A DNA stretch of 64,000 nt. It comes from Alishewanella metallidurans. GTDB lineage: Bacteria; Pseudomonadota; Gammaproteobacteria; Enterobacterales; Alteromonadaceae. The stretch is from assembly GCF_036983985.1 (NCBI RefSeq), contig NZ_JALAHQ010000002.1, positions 310,001 to 374,000 on the forward strand, written 5' to 3'. This document shows, one piece after another, positions 63,010-64,000 of this stretch (positions are counted from its first letter, which is position 1; each line of letters opens with the position of its first letter). The position numbers were made by a program, and so were the translations under genes. A model generated the notes under the pieces. It was not told the DNA's origin. It did not search any database and saw only the letters and a list, made by a program, of their open reading frames with translations.

Positions 63010-64000
63010 TTATAACGTCCTGTCATTCTTTTTAACGTGTTTAAACATACTTGCATAACTGCACGCATGCCAAAGTACACCTCCAACTGGTAACAGGCTT
63101 CTTTGGCATTACCTAATTCTTGTTTATAACTGATATTTCCCCCCATCATAAAGTCATAATTAGCACAGTGCGAATGCTGTGCCGTCCATAAGTGCAACAT
63201 CGCAGAGGGGGATAAACTGGCATAGGTTGCCGACCAACCAGCCTGATAAAAGTGCAAACAGCCTGCACTTTCCAAATAATAGTGAATTGCCGCAGGTTCA
63301 TTATCAATTGTTAACACACTCATATAGCAACACTCTGGATGCTGTGTAATTAGCGCCATGTGAAATGCATTAAAGCTGTTACAACTAAATGCACCTAGTT
63401 TGCCCTGCTTTTGCCAGCGTAACTGATGCAAGCGTTTAAGCTCTGGCCAAAAAACTGCAGCCTCGTCTTGTCTTAACCAAGAAAAAACAGCTTTCTTATT
63501 GTGTTCGTAGCGCAATATTTTTTGCCATTTACGCTTAATCTGTGATGACAATGTTAAATCTATCTGTTTGCAGTTTTTATATCTAAAACCAGAACCACGA
63601 ATACTTGCAAAACGAAGCAGCCTTGCTAAATGTAAAATACTGGCGTTAGCACTAATCGCGCGCCACGTAATTTTAGTAACATTAGAGGCATTAATTTTAT
63701 TGGCAAGTTCAGGCAATAACCTAGCTTGCCAAGCGGGTAATATCAGCAAATCAACAAACTCAGAGGCAACTTCACATTCTTCTGGTTCACCTTGCCCCAA
63801 GGGATAGAGCACGCGTCGCTTAGCATTGGCCGCTAGCGGCTGGCTATAGCAAGGTAACAGTGCCACCAATTCACCATTACTAACAAAAACCCATACCTCT
63901 AATTGCCAATCAGGTTGCCAATAACAAAATATCCAGTGTATTAACCATGTAGGAGAGCAAAACAGCACGTCACCACACTGTTTATTCAATATATACCACT
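63006..64000 (-). CDS. GNAT/BioF2-like (FemAB-type) acetyltransferase, possibly 5'-truncated
   Basis: A protein of at least 327 residues with the Acetyltransf_6 pattern (LHQLRWQKQGK, then YDFMMGGNISYKQELGN). Related proteins modify EPS or act in peptidoglycan-like assembly. A TTG at 63989 could start it, but the frame stays open to the window end (WYI before it), so the true start may lie outside. It is part of the EPS locus, overlapping the ligase by four bases. Confidence 0.8.
   Translation of the reverse strand, partial: WYILNKQCGDVLFCSPTWLIHWIFCYWQPDWQLEVWVFVSNGELVALLPCYSQPLAANAKRRVLYPLGQGEPEECEVASEFVDLLILPAWQARLLPELANKINASNVTKITWRAISANASILHLARLLRFASIRGSGFRYKNCKQIDLTLSSQIKRKWQKILRYEHNKKAVFSWLRQDEAAVFWPELKRLHQLRWQKQGKLGAFSCNSFNAFHMALITQHPECCYMSVLTIDNEPAAIHYYLESAGCLHFYQAGWSATYASLSPSAMLHLWTAQHSHCANYDFMMGGNISYKQELGNAKEACYQLEVYFGMRAVMQVCLNTLKRMTGRYK

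Overview
The window looks like a chromosomal segment of a marine or freshwater gammaproteobacterium of the Alteromonadales type. A Rheinheimera/Alishewanella-like organism is my best guess, but that is inference from protein resemblance and not a database result. Base composition is moderate (roughly mid-40s % GC by eye) and even across the window. I see no insertion sequence, phage gene, integrase or CRISPR array. Many genes are orthologues of an Escherichia coli core set, several from the yfc region: prmB, smrB, aroC, yfcL, sixA, fadI, fadJ, folX and yfcH. Others are maoP-hdfR, ybbA-ybbP/tesA, mscL, cysK, dsbB and fadR.

Layout. 1-6.7 kb: 3' part of cysK, a small lipoprotein, an enoyl-CoA isomerase/hydratase with gamma-glutamyltransferase, a stand-alone rhombosortase, two divergent RluA-type pseudouridine synthases, and mscL. 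6.7-17.8 kb: an exported S9 peptidase, azoR, an ECF sigma/ChrR anti-sigma pair (singlet-oxygen type), a 746-residue cysteine desulfurase/persulfide-dioxygenase-like/rhodanese fusion, fadR, dsbB, an Old Yellow Enzyme, a YafP-like acetyltransferase and fklB. 17.8-23.7 kb: the minus-strand run prmB-aroC-MFS-(ATP-NAD kinase-like)-yfcL, with smrB divergent and sixA. 23.7-34 kb: a large insulinase-family peptidase, a PAS-GGDEF-EAL protein, maoP/hdfR and the fadIJ operon, whose leader holds a perfect palindromic FadR-type box. 34-41 kb: a six-gene MoxR/Bat operon. 41-52 kb: putP, an EAL-HDOD protein, comEA preceded by a possible structured leader, a PepSY-response regulator-histidine kinase operon, folX-yfcH, and ybbAP divergent from tesA. 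52.0-52.5 kb: a minus-strand tRNA operon (Ala-GGC then three identical Glu-UUC) with a textbook sigma-70 promoter. 52.7-64 kb: an exopolysaccharide locus built from families normally associated with exosortase A (XrtA/PEP-CTERM), continuing past the window edge; no exosortase is in view.

How it fits together. fadR lies about 19 kb from the fadIJ operon it very probably controls. Sulfur handling appears as cysK and the triple fusion, whose three catalytic centres all look intact. Envelope functions dominate: rhombosortase, DsbB, the Bat proteins, a lipoprotein-release-type ABC exporter, MscL, GGT, exported peptidases and the EPS machine. c-di-GMP signalling is represented by one apparently complete GGDEF-EAL protein and one degenerate EAL-HDOD protein.

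Most worth following up: the desulfurase-MBL-rhodanese fusion, the possible structured RNA leader of comEA, the FadR boxes, the overlapping divergent start codons of tesA and ybbA, and the XrtA-like EPS locus without a visible exosortase.
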